Below the pieces are notes generated by a model. The model saw only the letters and a program-made list of their open reading frames with translations. It ran no database searches and had not been told where the DNA came from. A program made the translations under genes and the position numbers. DNA of 64,000 bases from assembly GCF_003697165.2 (NCBI RefSeq), contig NZ_CP033092.2, positions 4,526,001 through 4,590,000 on the forward strand, given 5' to 3'. This stretch comes from Escherichia coli DSM 30083 = JCM 1649 = ATCC 11775 (GTDB taxonomy: Bacteria; Pseudomonadota; Gammaproteobacteria; Enterobacterales; Enterobacteriaceae). Shown piece by piece: positions 42,543 through 56,393 of this stretch (its first letter is position 1; each line of letters opens with the position of its first letter).

Positions 42543-43313
42543 ATGTTACGTATTGCGGACAAAACGTTTGATTCACATCTGTTTACCGGCACAGGGAAAT
42601 TCGCCTCTTCACAACTGATGATGGAGGCGATCCGCGCTTGCGGCAGCCAACTGGTGACACTGGCGATGAAACGCGTCAACTTGCGCCAGCACAACGACGC
42701 TATCCTCGAACCGCTTATCGCGGCGGGTGTGACCCTGCTGCCAAATACATCCGGGGCGAAAACAGCGGAAGAAGCCATTTTCGCCGCCCATCTGGCTCGT
42801 GAAGCGTTAGGCACAAACTGGTTAAAATTAGAGATTCACCCTGACGCCCGCTGGCTGTTGCCCGATCCCATCGAAACCCTGAAAGCCGCCGAAAAGCTGG
42901 TACAACAGGGATTTGTCGTGCTGCCTTACTGCGGGGCCGATCCGGTATTGTGTAAACGTCTGGAAGAAGTCGGCTGTGCAGCGGTGATGCCGCTCGGCGC
43001 GCCGATTGGCTCGAATCAGGGACTGGAAACCCGCGCCATGCTGGAGATTATTATCCAGCAGGCCACCGTTCCGGTGGTTGTCGATGCTGGCATCGGCGTT
43101 CCCAGCCATGCCGCGCAGGCGCTGGAAATGGGGGCCGACGCGGTGTTAGTGAATACGGCGATTGCCGTCGCGGACGATCCCGTCAACATGGCGAAGGCAT
43201 TTCGTCTGGCGGTAGAAGCAGGCCTGCTGGCACGTCAGTCCGGACCGGGCAGCCGCAGTCATTTTGCTCATGCCACCAGCCCGCTGACTGGATTTCTGGA
43301 GGCATCGGAATGA
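42543..43313 (+). CDS. thiG: thiazole synthase ThiG
   Basis: A TIM-barrel enzyme of 256 residues. Lys95 in WLKLEIHPD forms the imine with deoxyxylulose phosphate. It builds the thiazole phosphate with ThiS-thiocarboxylate and dehydroglycine from ThiH. The start at 42543 (MLRIADKTFDSHLF) fits the spacing after thiS; the frame is open further upstream only inside thiF/thiS. The stop overlaps thiH by four bases. Confidence 0.97.
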   Translation: MLRIADKTFDSHLFTGTGKFASSQLMMEAIRACGSQLVTLAMKRVNLRQHNDAILEPLIAAGVTLLPNTSGAKTAEEAIFAAHLAREALGTNWLKLEIHPDARWLLPDPIETLKAAEKLVQQGFVVLPYCGADPVLCKRLEEVGCAAVMPLGAPIGSNQGLETRAMLEIIIQQATVPVVVDAGIGVPSHAAQALEMGADAVLVNTAIAVADDPVNMAKAFRLAVEAGLLARQSGPGSRSHFAHATSPLTGFLEASE

Positions 43314-44443
43314 AAACCTTCAGCGATCGCTGGCGACAACTGGACTGGGATGACATCCGCCTGCGTATCAACGGCAAAACGGCTGCTGACGTAGAGCGGG
43401 CGCTAAATGCCTCGCAACTCACCCGCGACGACATGATGGCATTGCTATCACCCGCCGCCAGTGGCTATCTGGAACCACTGGCCCAGCGAGCGCAACGTCT
43501 GACTCGTCAGCGATTTGGCAACGTCGTCAGCTTCTACGTCCCGCTTTATCTTTCCAATCTTTGCGCTAACGACTGTACTTATTGCGGATTTTCTATGAGC
43601 AACCGCATCAAGCGCAAAACGCTGGATGAAGCGGATATTGCCAGAGAAAGCGCCGCTATACGGGAGATGGGCTTTGAACATCTGCTATTAGTCACTGGTG
43701 AACATCAGGCGAAAGTGGGGATGGATTACTTTCGTCGTCATCTCCCTGCCCTGCGTGAACAGTTCTCTTCACTACAGATGGAAGTGCAACCGCTGGCGGA
43801 GGCGGAATATGCCGAGTTAAAACAGCTTGGCCTCGATGGAGTAATGGTTTATCAGGAGACATATCATGAGGCGACTTATGCCCATCATCATCTGAAAGGT
43901 AAAAAACAGGACTTCTTCTGGCGGCTGGAAACGCCGGATCGGCTAGGGCGTGCGGGGATTGATAAGATAGGCCTCGGCGCGCTAATCGGCCTTTCCGACA
44001 GCTGGCGAGTTGACTGCTATATGGTTGTCGAACATTTGCTATGGCTGCAACAGCATTACTGGCAAAGCCGCTACTCTGTCTCCTTCCCACGCCTGCGTCC
44101 ATGTACTGGCGGCATTGAGCCTGCGTCGATTATGGATGAACGCCAGTTAGTGCAAGCCATCTGCGCTTTCCGGCTGCTTGCACCGGAGATTGAACTGTCA
44201 CTCTCCACGCGGGAATCACCGTGGTTTCGCGATCGCGTGATTCCGCTGGCAATTAATAACGTCAGCGCTTTTTCGAAAACGCAGCCAGGTGGCTATGCCG
44301 ACAACCACCCCGAGCTGGAACAGTTCTCACCGCACGACGATCGCAGACCGGAAGCGGTTGCTGCCGCGTTAACCGCTCAGGGTTTGCAGCCGGTATGGAA
44401 AGACTGGGACAGCTATCTGGGACGCCCATCGCAAAGGCCATGA
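43310..44443 (+). CDS. thiH: tyrosine lyase ThiH (dehydroglycine synthase)
   Basis: A radical SAM enzyme of 377 residues. The cluster motif CxxxCxxC is CANDCTYC, near residues 85-92. It cleaves tyrosine to give dehydroglycine and p-cresol for thiazole formation. The start overlaps thiG (ATGA), so translation is coupled. It is the last gene of the thi operon; a 10-bp stem follows at 44556-44588. Confidence 0.97.
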   Translation: MKTFSDRWRQLDWDDIRLRINGKTAADVERALNASQLTRDDMMALLSPAASGYLEPLAQRAQRLTRQRFGNVVSFYVPLYLSNLCANDCTYCGFSMSNRIKRKTLDEADIARESAAIREMGFEHLLLVTGEHQAKVGMDYFRRHLPALREQFSSLQMEVQPLAEAEYAELKQLGLDGVMVYQETYHEATYAHHHLKGKKQDFFWRLETPDRLGRAGIDKIGLGALIGLSDSWRVDCYMVVEHLLWLQQHYWQSRYSVSFPRLRPCTGGIEPASIMDERQLVQAICAFRLLAPEIELSLSTRESPWFRDRVIPLAINNVSAFSKTQPGGYADNHPELEQFSPHDDRRPEAVAAALTAQGLQPVWKDWDSYLGRPSQRP

Positions 44444-44555
44444 GACAGAATGTAAGAACGTAAATTTATTCCGAGCCGCTACGGAAGATGAAAAACGCAA
44501 GGTTGTTGAAAGCGTTGTGTTTTTTTATGGTAGTCCCGTCAGCAGGAATGTTGTC

Positions 44556-44588
44556 CAGGGCGAAAAGCTTCTTCCTCGTTTCGCCCTG
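44556..44588 (+). terminator. thi operon terminator candidate
   Basis: CAGGGCGAAA and TTTCGCCCTG form a perfect 10-bp stem with a 13-base loop, followed by CCTTTCTT. The T-run is imperfect. Confidence 0.55.
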
Positions 44589-44633
44589 CCTTTCTTAAAA
44601 ATTCCGTGAAGAATTGCCCTCTGAATAACACCC

Positions 44634-44663
44634 ATAAAAAAACCCGCCGAAGCGGGTTTTTAC
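44634..44663 (-). terminator. rpoBC operon terminator
   Basis: On the minus strand AACCCGC, loop TTCG, GCGGGTT is followed by TTTTTTATGGG, 24 bases after the rpoC stop. The T-run on the other side (TTTTTAC) makes it likely to act in both directions. Confidence 0.9.
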
Positions 44664-44682
44664 GTTATTTGCGGATTAACGA

Positions 44683-47600
44683 TTACTCGTTATCAGAACC
44701 GCCCAGACCTGCGTTCAGCAGTTCTGCCAGGCTGGCAGATGCGTCTTCTGCAGTCACCTGCGGTGCAGCCGGAGCTTCACCCGCAGCACGGCGACGCATA
44801 CGATCCTGGTGGTACGCGTAACCGGTACCTGCCGGGATCAGACGACCCACGATAACGTTCTCTTTCAGGCCGCGCAGTTCATCGCGTTTGCCCGCAACGG
44901 CTGCTTCGGTCAGCACGCGAGTGGTCTCCTGGAACGATGCCGCGGAGATGAAGGACTCGGTTGCCAGAGACGCTTTGGTGATACCCAGCAGGTCGCGGGA
45001 GTAAGTTGCACCCACTTTGCCGTTCGCTTCCAGTTCGCGGTTTGCGATCTTGACGCGAGAGTATTCAACCTGTTCACCTTCCAGGAAGTCGGAGCTGCCC
45101 GCGTTAACGATGGTAGCTTTACGCAGCATCTGACGAACGATAACTTCGATGTGTTTATCGTTAATCTTAACGCCCTGCAGACGGTATACGTCCTGTACTT
45201 CGTTAACGATGTAACGAGTCACAGCATGAACACCACGCAGACGCAGAATGTCGTGCGGCGCTTCCGGACCGTCGGAAATTACGTCACCACGTTCTACACG
45301 TTCACCTTCGAACACGTTGAGCTGACGCCATTTCGGAATCATCTCTTCGTACGGATCGCTACCGTCTACCGGGGTGATAACCAGACGACGTTTACCTTTG
45401 GTTTCTTTACCGAAGGAAACGATACCGCTGATTTCAGCCAGGATTGCCGGCTCTTTCGGACGACGTGCTTCGAACAGGTCCGCAACGCGTGGCAGACCAC
45501 CGGTGATGTCCTTGGTACCGCCGGATTCCTGCGGAATACGCGCCAGGGTGTCACCAGAGCTGATCTGTACGCCATCTTCCAGCTGAACAATCGCTTTACC
45601 CGGCAGGAAGTACTGCGCAGGCATATCGGTACCCGGGATCAGTACATCGTTACCCTGAGCATCAACGATTTTCAGTGCCGGACGCAGATCTTTACCACCT
45701 GCTGTACGTTCTGCGGAATCCAGAACCACCAGCGAAGACAGACCGGTCAATTCGTCGGTCTGACGCGTAATGGTCTGACCGTCGATCATGTCAGTAAAGC
45801 GTACAAAACCGCTTACTTCGGTGATAACCGGCATGGTGTGCGGGTCCCAGTTTGCAACGGTTTCGCCGCCAGCAACCTGTTCGCCATCGCCTTTCGCCAG
45901 TACCGCACCGTAAGGTACTTTGTAGCTTTCTTTGGTACGACCGAATTCGTCGATCAGTTTCAGTTCGGTGTTACGGGAAGTGATAACCAGTTTACCGCTG
46001 GAGTTCACAACCGACTTCACGTTGCTGAGCTTGATGCTACCTTTGTTTTTCACCTGGATGCTGGATTCAGCAGCCGCACGAGATGCCGCACCACCGATGT
46101 GGAACGTACGCATGGTCAGCTGTGTACCCGGTTCACCGATGGACTGTGCCGCGATAACACCGATTGCTTCACCTTTGTTGATGATGTGGCCACGCGCCAG
46201 GTCACGACCGTAGCAGTGCGCACATACACCAAAGTCGGTGTCACAAGATACAACAGAACGTACTTTAACCGCGTCGACAGAGTTCTCTTCCAGCAGGTCA
46301 CACCACTGTTCGTGCAGCAGCGTGTTGCGCGGAACGAGGATATCAGCAGTACCCGGCTTCAGAACGTCTTCAGCAGTTACACGACCCAGTACGCGATCGC
46401 GCAGCGGCTCTTTAACGTCACCACCTTCGATAACCGGAGTCATCATGATACCTTCATGAGTACCACAATCGTCTTCGGTAACCACCAGGTCCTGCGCCAC
46501 GTCAACCAGACGACGAGTCAGGTAACCGGAGTTCGCAGTTTTCAGTGCGGTATCCGCCAGACCTTTACGAGCACCGTGGGTGGAGATGAAGTACTGGAGT
46601 ACGTTCAGACCTTCACGGAAGTTCGCGGTGATTGGCGTTTCGATGATGGAGCCATCCGGCTTCGCCATCAGACCACGCATACCAGCAAGCTGACGAATCT
46701 GTGCCGCAGAACCACGCGCACCGGAGTCGGCCATCATGTAGATGCTGTTGAAGGAAACCTGCTTCTCTTCCTGACCGTCACGGTTAATAACGGTTTCAGT
46801 TTGCAGGTTATCCATCATCGCTTTGGATACACGATCGTTCGCCGCAGCCCAGATATCGATAACTTTGTTGTAGCGTTCGCCCGCAGTTACCAGACCAGAC
46901 TGGAACTGCTCCTGAATTTCAGCAACTTCTGCTTCTGCCTCGGAGATGATTTCGTGTTTCTTCTCCGGGATGACCATGTCATCGATACCAACAGATGCAC
47001 CAGAACGCGCTGCATATGCAAAGCCGGTGTACATGATCTGGTCCGCAAAAATAACGGTCGGTTTCAGACCGAGAATGCGGTAGCAGGTGTTCAGCATTTT
47101 GGAGATTGCTTTTTTACCCAGCGCCTGGTTGACGATGGTGTAAGGCAGACCTTTCGGTACAATCATCCACAGAATGGCACGGCCAACAGTCGTGTCTTTC
47201 AGGCTGGTTTTCGCTACTAATTCACCGTTAGCATCTTTTTCATACTCGGTGATACGCACTTTAACGCGCGCATGCAGAGAAGCCAGACCAGAGCGATACA
47301 GACGTTCTGCTTCTTTCGGGCCAGTCAGCACCATGCCTTCGCCTTTGGCGTTAACACAGTCGCGGGTCATGTAGTACAGACCCAGTACAACGTCCTGAGA
47401 CGGAACGATGATTGGTTCGCCGTTCGCCGGGGACAGGATGTTGTTGGTAGACATCATCAGCGCACGCGCTTCCAGCTGGGCTTCCAGCGTCAGCGGTACG
47501 TGAACAGCCATCTGGTCACCATCGAAGTCGGCGTTATATGCCGCACAAACCAGCGGGTGCAGCTGGATAGCTTTACCTTCGATCAGTACCGGTTCAAATG

Positions 47601-48906
47601 CCTGGATACCCAGACGGTGCAGAGTCGGTGCACGGTTCAGCAGTACCGGGTGTTCGCGGATAACTTCGTCCAGGATATCCCAAACGACAGCTTCTTCGCG
47701 CTCAACCATTTTCTTCGCAGCTTTAATGGTGGTAGCAAGACCACGCAGTTCCAGCTTGCCGTAGATGAACGGTTTGAACAGTTCCAGTGCCATTTTCTTC
47801 GGCAGACCGCACTGATGCAGACGCAGGTATGGACCTACGGTGATTACAGAACGACCGGAGTAGTCAACACGCTTACCGAGCAGGTTCTGACGGAAACGAC
47901 CCTGTTTACCTTTGATCATGTCGGCCAAAGATTTCAGAGGACGCTTGTTAGAACCAGTGATCGCACGACCGCGACGACCGTTATCCAACAGGGCGTCAAC
48001 CGCTTCCTGCAGCATACGTTTTTCGTTACGTACGATGATGTCCGGCGCAGCCAGATCCAGCAGACGTTTCAGACGGTTGTTACGGTTAATGACGCGACGA
48101 TACAGATCGTTCAGGTCAGAAGTCGCGAAACGACCACCATCCAGCGGAACCAGCGGACGCAGATCTGGCGGCAGTACCGGCAGAACGGTCAGGATCATCC
48201 ACTCTGGTTTGTTACCAGACTGAACGAACGCTTCCAGCAGTTTGATACGCTTGGTCAGCTTCTTACGCTTGGTTTCGGAGTTGGTTTCGTTCAGCTCTTC
48301 ACGCAGCTGTTCACACTCTTGCTCCAGATCCATGCTCTTCAGCAGGGCCTGGATTGCTTCCGCACCCATCTTCGCGTCGAATTCGTCACCGAACTCTTCC
48401 AGCGCGTCCAGATACTGTTCTTCAGTCAGGATCTGCTGACGCTCCAGATTGGTCATACCGCCTTCGATAACCACATAGGATTCAAAGTACAGCACGCGTT
48501 CGATATCGCGCAGCGGCATATCGAGCAGCAGGCCGATACGGGACGGCAGCGATTTCAGGAACCAGATGTGCGCAGTCGGGGAAGCCAGTTCGATGTGGCC
48601 CATACGCTCACGGCGTACTTTAGTCTGGGTCACTTCAACACCGCACTTCTCACAGATGACGCCACGGTGTTTCAGGCGCTTGTACTTACCGCACAGGCAC
48701 TCGTAATCTTTTACCGGCCCAAAGATACGGGCGCAGAAAAGGCCGTCACGTTCTGGTTTGAACGTACGGTAGTTGATGGTTTCCGGCTTTTTAACTTCAC
48801 CGAAAGACCATGAACGGATCATGTCTGGCGAAGCCAGAGCAATTTTGATCGCATCAAACTCTTCGGTTTTAGTCTGCGCTTTCAGAAACTTTAATAAATC
48901 TTTCAC
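44683..48906 (-). CDS. rpoC: RNA polymerase subunit beta'
   Basis: The protein has 1407 residues, the E. coli length. The N-terminal zinc site is [19 protein letters not shown] (residues 70-88), and the active-site [12 protein letters not shown] holds the three magnesium aspartates (460, 462, 464). The C-terminal zinc site includes [15 protein letters not shown] sequence near 888-898. The start is GTG at 48906 with GGAG upstream. It follows rpoB after 76 bases. Codon use is that of a highly expressed gene. Confidence 0.98.
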
Positions 48907-48982
48907 GGATTTGCTCCCGTCGGAGTTAGCACAATCCGCTGCCGGGTTTTACCCCGACAGCAGTGACCTGTTTGAGCGAGAA

Positions 48983-51900
48983 TTACTCGTCTTCCAGTTC
49001 GATGTTGATACCCAGCGAACGAATCTCTTTCAACAATACGTTGAAGGATTCTGGCATGCCCGGCTCCATCTGATGGTTGCCGTCCACGATGTTTTTATAC
49101 ATCTTAGTACGGCCGTTCACGTCATCAGACTTAACGGTGAGCATTTCCTGCAGGGTGTATGCTGCGCCATATGCTTCCAGCGCCCACACTTCCATCTCCC
49201 CGAAACGCTGACCACCGAACTGTGCCTTACCACCCAGCGGCTGCTGAGTAACCAGGCTGTAAGAACCGGTGGAACGCGCGTGCATCTTGTCGTCGACCAG
49301 GTGGTTCAGTTTCAGCATGTACATGTAACCAACGGTTACCGGACGCTCGAACTGTTCACCAGTGCGACCGTCGTACAGGCGGATCTGACCAGAAGTCGGC
49401 AGGTCGCCAAGTTTCAGCAGCTCTTTAATTTCTGCTTCTTTCGCACCGTCGAAGACCGGCGTTGCGATTGGCATACCTTTGCGCAGGTTTTCAGCCAGAC
49501 GCATAACTTCTTCATCGCTGAAGGTACTCAGGTCAACTTTCTGACGAACATCAGCGCCCAGATCGTACGCACGCTGGATGAATTCGCGCAGTTTCGCGAC
49601 TTCTTGCTGCTGTTTCAGCATGGCGTTGATCTTGTCGCCGATACCTTTCGCAGCCATACCCAGGTGGGTTTCGAGGATCTGACCAATGTTCATACGAGAC
49701 GGTACGCCCAGCGGGTTCAGTACGATGTCTACCGGAGTACCGTTTTCATCGTAAGGCATATCTTCGATCGGGTTGATCTTAGAAATTACACCCTTGTTAC
49801 CATGACGGCCTGCCATCTTGTCACCAGGCTGGATACGGCGTTTAACCGCCAGATATACCTTAACAATCTTCAGCACGCCCGGTGCCAGATCGTCGCCCTG
49901 GGTGATTTTGCGGCGTTTCGCTTCGAGTTTCTTCTCGAACTCGTGTTTCAGTTCGTCATACTGCTCAGCCAGCTGTTCCAGCTGATTTTGTTTCTCTTCG
50001 TCGGTCAGGCCCAGCTCCAGCCAGCGATCGCGCGGCAGTTTGTCGAGTTTCTCAGCTTCAACGCCACCGGCTACCAGCACAGCACGGATACGGCTGAACA
50101 GACCCGCTTCGAGGATCTGCAGTTCTTCAGACAGGTCTTTCTTCGCCTGTTTGAGCTGCATTTCTTCGATTTCCAGCGCACGTTTGTCTTTTTCTACGCC
50201 ATCGCGAGTAAAGACCTGAACATCGATAACCGTACCGGATACACCGTTTGGTACGCGCAGAGAAGAGTCTTTAACGTCAGACGCTTTCTCACCGAAGATC
50301 GCACGCAGCAGTTTTTCTTCTGGGGTCAGCTGAGTTTCACCTTTCGGCGTTACCTTACCAACCAGAATGTCGCCACCGGTCACTTCCGCACCAATGTAAA
50401 CGATACCGGATTCATCCAGTTTGGAGAGAGCAGCTTCACCCACGTTCGGGATGTCAGCGGTGATCTCTTCCGGCCCCAGCTTGGTATCACGGGACACACA
50501 CGCCAGTTCCTGAATATGGATGGTGGTGAAACGGTCTTCCTGAACAACACGCTCGGATACGAGGATGGAGTCTTCGAAGTTGTAACCATTCCACGGCATG
50601 AACGCTACGCGCATGTTCTGACCAAGCGCCAGTTCACCGAGATCGGTGGACGGACCGTCTGCCAGCACGTCGCCGCGTTCTACCGGTTCACCCAGAGACA
50701 CACACGGCATCTGGTTGATACAGGTGTTCTGGTTAGAACGGGTGTACTTGGTCAGGTTGTAGATGTCGATACCTGCTTCACCCGGATACATCTCGTCTTC
50801 GTTAACTTTGATAACGATACGGGAAGCATCCACGTACTGAACGACACCACCACGTTTAGCAACCGCAGTTACACCGGAGTCAACGGCAACAGCACGTTCC
50901 ATACCCGTACCAACCAGCGGCTTATCAGCACGCAGAGTCGGAACGGCCTGACGTTGCATGTTCGCACCCATCAATGCACGGTTGGCGTCATCGTGTTCCA
51001 GGAACGGGATCAGGGACGCACCGACGGATACCACCTGCTGGGTGGATACGTCCATGTAGTCAACCTGGTCGCGGCTGAACAAGCTGGATTCGCCTTTGCT
51101 ACGGCAAGTTACCAGGTCTTCTACGAAGTGGCCTTCTTCATCCAGGTTGGAGTTCGCCTGGGCGATAACGTAGTTGCCTTCTTCGATAGCAGACAGATAG
51201 TGAATTTCGTCAGTTACAACACCGTCGGTCACTTTACGATACGGAGTCTCAAGGAAGCCGTATTCGTTAGTCTGTGCGTACACGGACAGGGAGTTGATCA
51301 GACCGATGTTCGGACCTTCAGGGGTTTCGATTGGACATACGCGACCGTAGTGAGTCGGGTGTACGTCTCGAACTTCGAAGCCTGCACGTTCACGGGTCAG
51401 ACCGCCTGGGCCGAGTGCCGAGATACGACGTTTGTGCGTAATCTCAGACAGCGGGTTGTTCTGGTCCATAAACTGAGACAGCTGGCTGGAACCGAAGAAC
51501 TCTTTCACTGCTGCGGAAATCGGCTTGGCGTTGATCATATCCTGAGGCATCAGGGTATCCAGATCGCCCAGAGACAGACGCTCTTTCACCGCACGCTCTA
51601 CACGTACCAGGCCAACGCGGAACTGGTTTTCCGCCATTTCGCCAACAGAACGGATACGACGGTTGCCGAGGTGGTCGATATCATCAACTTCGCCTTTACC
51701 GTTACGGATATCGATGAGCTTTTTCATAACATCAATGATGTCGTCTTTGCTCAGGATACCGGAACCTTCGATTTCTTCGCGCAGCAGAGAACGGTTGAAC
51801 TTCATACGACCAACCGCAGACAAGTCATAGCGGTCTTCGGAGAAGAACAGGTTCTCGAACAGGCTTTCAGCAGCTTCACGAGTCGGCGGCTCGCCAGGGC

Positions 51901-53011
51901 GCATCATACGGTAGATTTCTACCAGTGCGCTCAGACGGTCGTTAGTTGGGTCGACACGTAAGGTTTCAGAGATATATGGGCCGTGATCCAGATCGTTGGT
52001 GAACAGCGTTTCGATACGCTTATGACCAGACTGGCTCAGCTTAGCCAGCAGATCCAGGCTCAGCTCCATGTTCGCTGCGCAGATCAGCTCGCCGGTAGAC
52101 TCATCAATGTAGTCTTTAGCAACCACTTTACCTGCGATGTACTCAACCGGAACTTCGATCAGCTTGACGTCGTCTTTTTCCAGCTGGCGAATATGGCGCG
52201 CAGTAATGCGGCGGCCTTTTTCTACGTACACTTTACCGTTAGCTTCGATGTCAAAAGATGCGGTTTCACCACGCAGGCGTTCCGGCACCAGTTCCATCTG
52301 CAACTTGTTATCACGGATTTCAAAGATAACTTTTTCAAAGAACAGGTCGAGGATCTGCTCTGTGGTGTAGTTCAGGGCACGCAGAATGATTGTCGCAGGT
52401 AGTTTACGGCGACGGTCGATACGTACGAACAGGTTGTCCTTCGGATCGAATTCGAAGTCCAGCCAGGAACCACGGTAAGGGATGATGCGCGCGTTATACA
52501 GCACCTTACCCGAAGAGTGGGTTTTACCTTTGTCGGAGTCAAAAAAGACCCCCGGACTACGGTGCAGCTGGGAAACGATAACACGCTCAGTACCGTTGAT
52601 AACAAAGGTACCGTTGTCCGTCATGAGCGGAATTTCGCCCATGTAGACTTCTTGTTCTTTAATGTCTTTTACGGTGCCTTCCGGCGCTTCGCGCTCATAG
52701 ATCACCAGACGCAGTTTAACGCGCAGCGGTGCGGAATAGGTCACGCCACGGATTTGACATTCCTGGACGTCAAACACCGGTTCGCCAAGGCGGTAGCTGA
52801 CGTATTGCAGCTCGGAATTACCGCTGTAGCTCTGAATCGGGAATACGGAACGGAAAGCAGCTTCCAGACCATACTGCCCTTCAGGATCTTGCTCGATAAA
52901 TTTCTGAAACGAGTCAAGCTGGATAGAAAGGAGATAAGGTACATCCAGAACTTGTGGACGTTTACCAAAATCCTTACGAATACGTTTTTTCTCGGTATAG
53001 GAGTAAACCAT
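48983..53011 (-). CDS. rpoB: RNA polymerase subunit beta
   Basis: The protein has 1342 residues, the E. coli length, starting [16 protein letters not shown] at the ATG at 53011 with GAGGA upstream; a frame-open ATG 11 codons earlier lacks a ribosome site. The rifampicin region reads [19 protein letters not shown] and [12 protein letters not shown], the wild-type form at positions 516, 526 and 531, so no rifampicin-resistance change is visible there. It is transcribed from the L11/L10 promoters past an attenuator after rplL. Confidence 0.98.
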
Positions 53012-53260
53012 AGGGTTCCTCAGCTCGCTGACAAGTCGACCCATCTGTCCATTGAGCGGACAGTTTGTGCAACACTATTTTGTTGACCGGAAAATGGAAC
53101 ACTTTCCGCAATGCCTGTTGCTATCACGCTTAAACCATTTCATTGCGATTTACACAGAACGGGCGTCCTGTCGCAGTATATTAAGTCGTCGATAGAAACA
53201 AGCATTGAAAGGCACAGCAGTAGTCAAACAGTGTGAAACGCTACTGGCGCCTTACAGCGC

Positions 53261-53291
53261 AAAAAGGCTGGTGACTAAAAAGTCACCAGCC
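53261..53291 (-). terminator. attenuator between rplL and rpoB
   Basis: On the minus strand GGCTGGTGAC, a 6-base loop and GTCACCAGCC are followed by TTTTTGCG. Partial termination here is known to lower rpoBC transcription relative to the ribosomal protein genes. The 319-base gap also holds the known RNase III processing area; no gene is visible. Confidence 0.88.
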
Positions 53292-53330
53292 ATCAGCCTG
53301 ATTTCTCAGGCTGCAACCGGAAGGGTTGGC

Positions 53331-53696
<366 letters not shown>

Positions 53697-53762
53697 TTAA
53701 ATTGTTCCTGAATATCAGAATAAGTTTATACGTAAGCGAATGCGTTAAAAAGATAACTGCGA

Positions 53763-54260
53763 TTAAGCAGCTTCTTTCGCATCGCGTACAGCAGCCAGAG
53801 TACGAACCAGTTTGCCAGCCGAAGCTTCTTTCATGGTTGCCATCAGGCGTGCAATTGCTTCTTCGTAGGTCGGCAGAGTTGCCAGGCGGTCGATCTGAGA
53901 CGCCGGGATCAGCTCACCTTCAAAGGCAGCGGCTTTGACCTCAAATTTTGCATTCGCTTTCGCGAACTCTTTGAACAGACGAGCAGCAGCGCCCGGGTGT
54001 TCCATAGAGTATGCAATCAGGGTCGGACCAACAAACGCATCTTTCAGGCACTCGAACGGAGTACCTTCAACAGCACGGCGCAGCAGGGTGTTACGAACAA
54101 CACGCATGTATACGCCAGCTTCGCGACCTGCTTTACGCAGTTCAGTCATTTTATCTACAGTTACGCCACGGGAATCCGCAACTACTGCAGACAGCGCGCC
54201 TTTGGCTACTTCGCTGACTTCAGCAACAATCGCTTGTTTGTCTTGAAGATTTAAAGCCAT
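53763..54260 (-). CDS. rplJ: ribosomal protein L10
   Basis: The protein has 165 residues ([21 protein letters not shown]..), the E. coli length. It anchors L7/L12 dimers on 23S rRNA and, with L12, represses translation of its own message through the long leader upstream. CAGGAGC precedes the ATG. Confidence 0.98.
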
Positions 54261-54551
54261 TAGCTTTGCTCCTGGATGTTTGCCAGAGAAAATCTCTGGA
54301 ACTCACTTCACTCCTCCAAACGGAGAGAGCGTCTTAATTACGGTGAGCAGAAACAAGCCAGAATATAAAAGAATAATCTTAGCGTTCTGTCACCGTCTAC
54401 GCAGGGGATTAAGTTTCTTGCGAAACTCCTGCGGTCTTCGACGGAGGCCTGGATAGGCCAGGCTCCAACGAACAAATCTTTTTAGCTGCTAACTTTCGTT
54501 AGCATACGTGGGGGTAAGATTGTAGACAAAATCACCGCCCACGTAAAGGCA
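54261..54551 (-). promoter_or_regulatory. rplJL leader with promoter P-L10
   Basis: A 291-base gap before rplJ. On the minus strand TTTACG (-35, + 54542-54547) and TACAAT (-10, + 54519-54524) are 17 bp apart. The following transcript of about 250 bases has many inverted repeats, such as GAGTGAAGTGAG near the gene; L10-L12 is known to bind this leader and repress translation. Confidence 0.7.
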
Positions 54552-55751
<1,200 letters not shown>

Positions 55752-55771
55752 TTACGGGCAAGGCCCATAAA

Positions 55772-55815
55772 AACAAAAGGCGCGAAATTGTATTCCAATC
55801 TCGCGCCTTGTGCAA
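55772..55815 (-). promoter_or_regulatory. rplKA promoter P-L11 overlapping the nusG terminator
   Basis: On the minus strand TTGCAC (-35, + 55810-55815) and TACAAT (-10, + 55787-55792) are 17 bp apart. Between and around them AAGGCGCGA pairs with TCGCGCCTT (55801-55809 and 55777-55785), followed by TTGTTTTTATG, which is a terminator for nusG. One stretch thus ends one operon and starts the next. Confidence 0.85.
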
Positions 55816-55846
55816 CGATTAAATCGCCGCTTTTTTGATCGCTGGG

Positions 55847-56392
55847 TTAAGCTTTTTCAACCTGGCTGAAGTCCAGCTCTACAGGGGTCGCACGACCGAA
55901 GATAGAAACAGACACTTTCAGACGAGATTTCTCGTAATCAACTTCTTCAACAACGCCGTTGAAGTCAGCGAACGGACCATCATTAACACGGACCATTTCA
56001 CCCGGTTCAAACAACGTTTTCGGACGCGGCTTATCACCAACCTGCTGCAGGCGGTTCATAATCGCATCGACTTCTTTATCGCTGATTGGCGCAGGACGAT
56101 CGGAAGTACCGCCGATGAAGCCCATCACACGCGGTACGCTGCGCACCAGGTGCCAGCTCGCGTCGTTCATCACCATCTGAACGAGGACGTAGCCAGGGAA
56201 GAATTTACGTTCGCTTTTGCGACGCTGACCGCCACGGATTTCAACCACTTCTTCGGTTGGTACCATGACTTCACCAAACAACTCTTCCATGTTGTGTAAT
56301 TTGATATGCTCACGCAGCGACGTTGCTACGCGGCCTTCAAAACCGGAAAACGCCTGAACGACGTACCAGCGCTTTTTAGGAGCTTCAGACAT
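55847..56392 (-). CDS. nusG: transcription antitermination/elongation factor NusG
   Basis: The protein has 181 residues ([20 protein letters not shown]..). The N-terminal NGN domain binds RNA polymerase; the C-terminal KOW domain (near 128-160, [13 protein letters not shown]) binds Rho or S10. One base separates it from secE, so the two are an operon. Confidence 0.98.
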
Positions 56393-56393
56393 C

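Larger units (their letters stand above)
44444..44682. other. thiH-rpoC intergenic region
   Basis: Two convergent operons end here. It holds a stem-loop at 44556-44588 and a bidirectional terminator at 44634-44663. K-12 has a small RNA, SroH, annotated in this area; I cannot define its ends from the sequence, so I do not list it separately. Confidence 0.5.

Noticed and set aside
51420..51540. Rifampicin-resistance substitution in rpoB.
   Set aside because: The rifampicin region reads as wild type at the common positions 516, 526 and 531.
48773..51961. A 1062-codon open frame on the plus strand opposite rpoB, and similar long frames opposite rpoC (44809-47220, 47272-48813).
   Set aside because: They are mirror images of highly expressed genes that avoid the Leu and Ser codons TTA, CTA and TCA, which would be stops on the other strand. 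They have no ribosome sites or recognisable domains.
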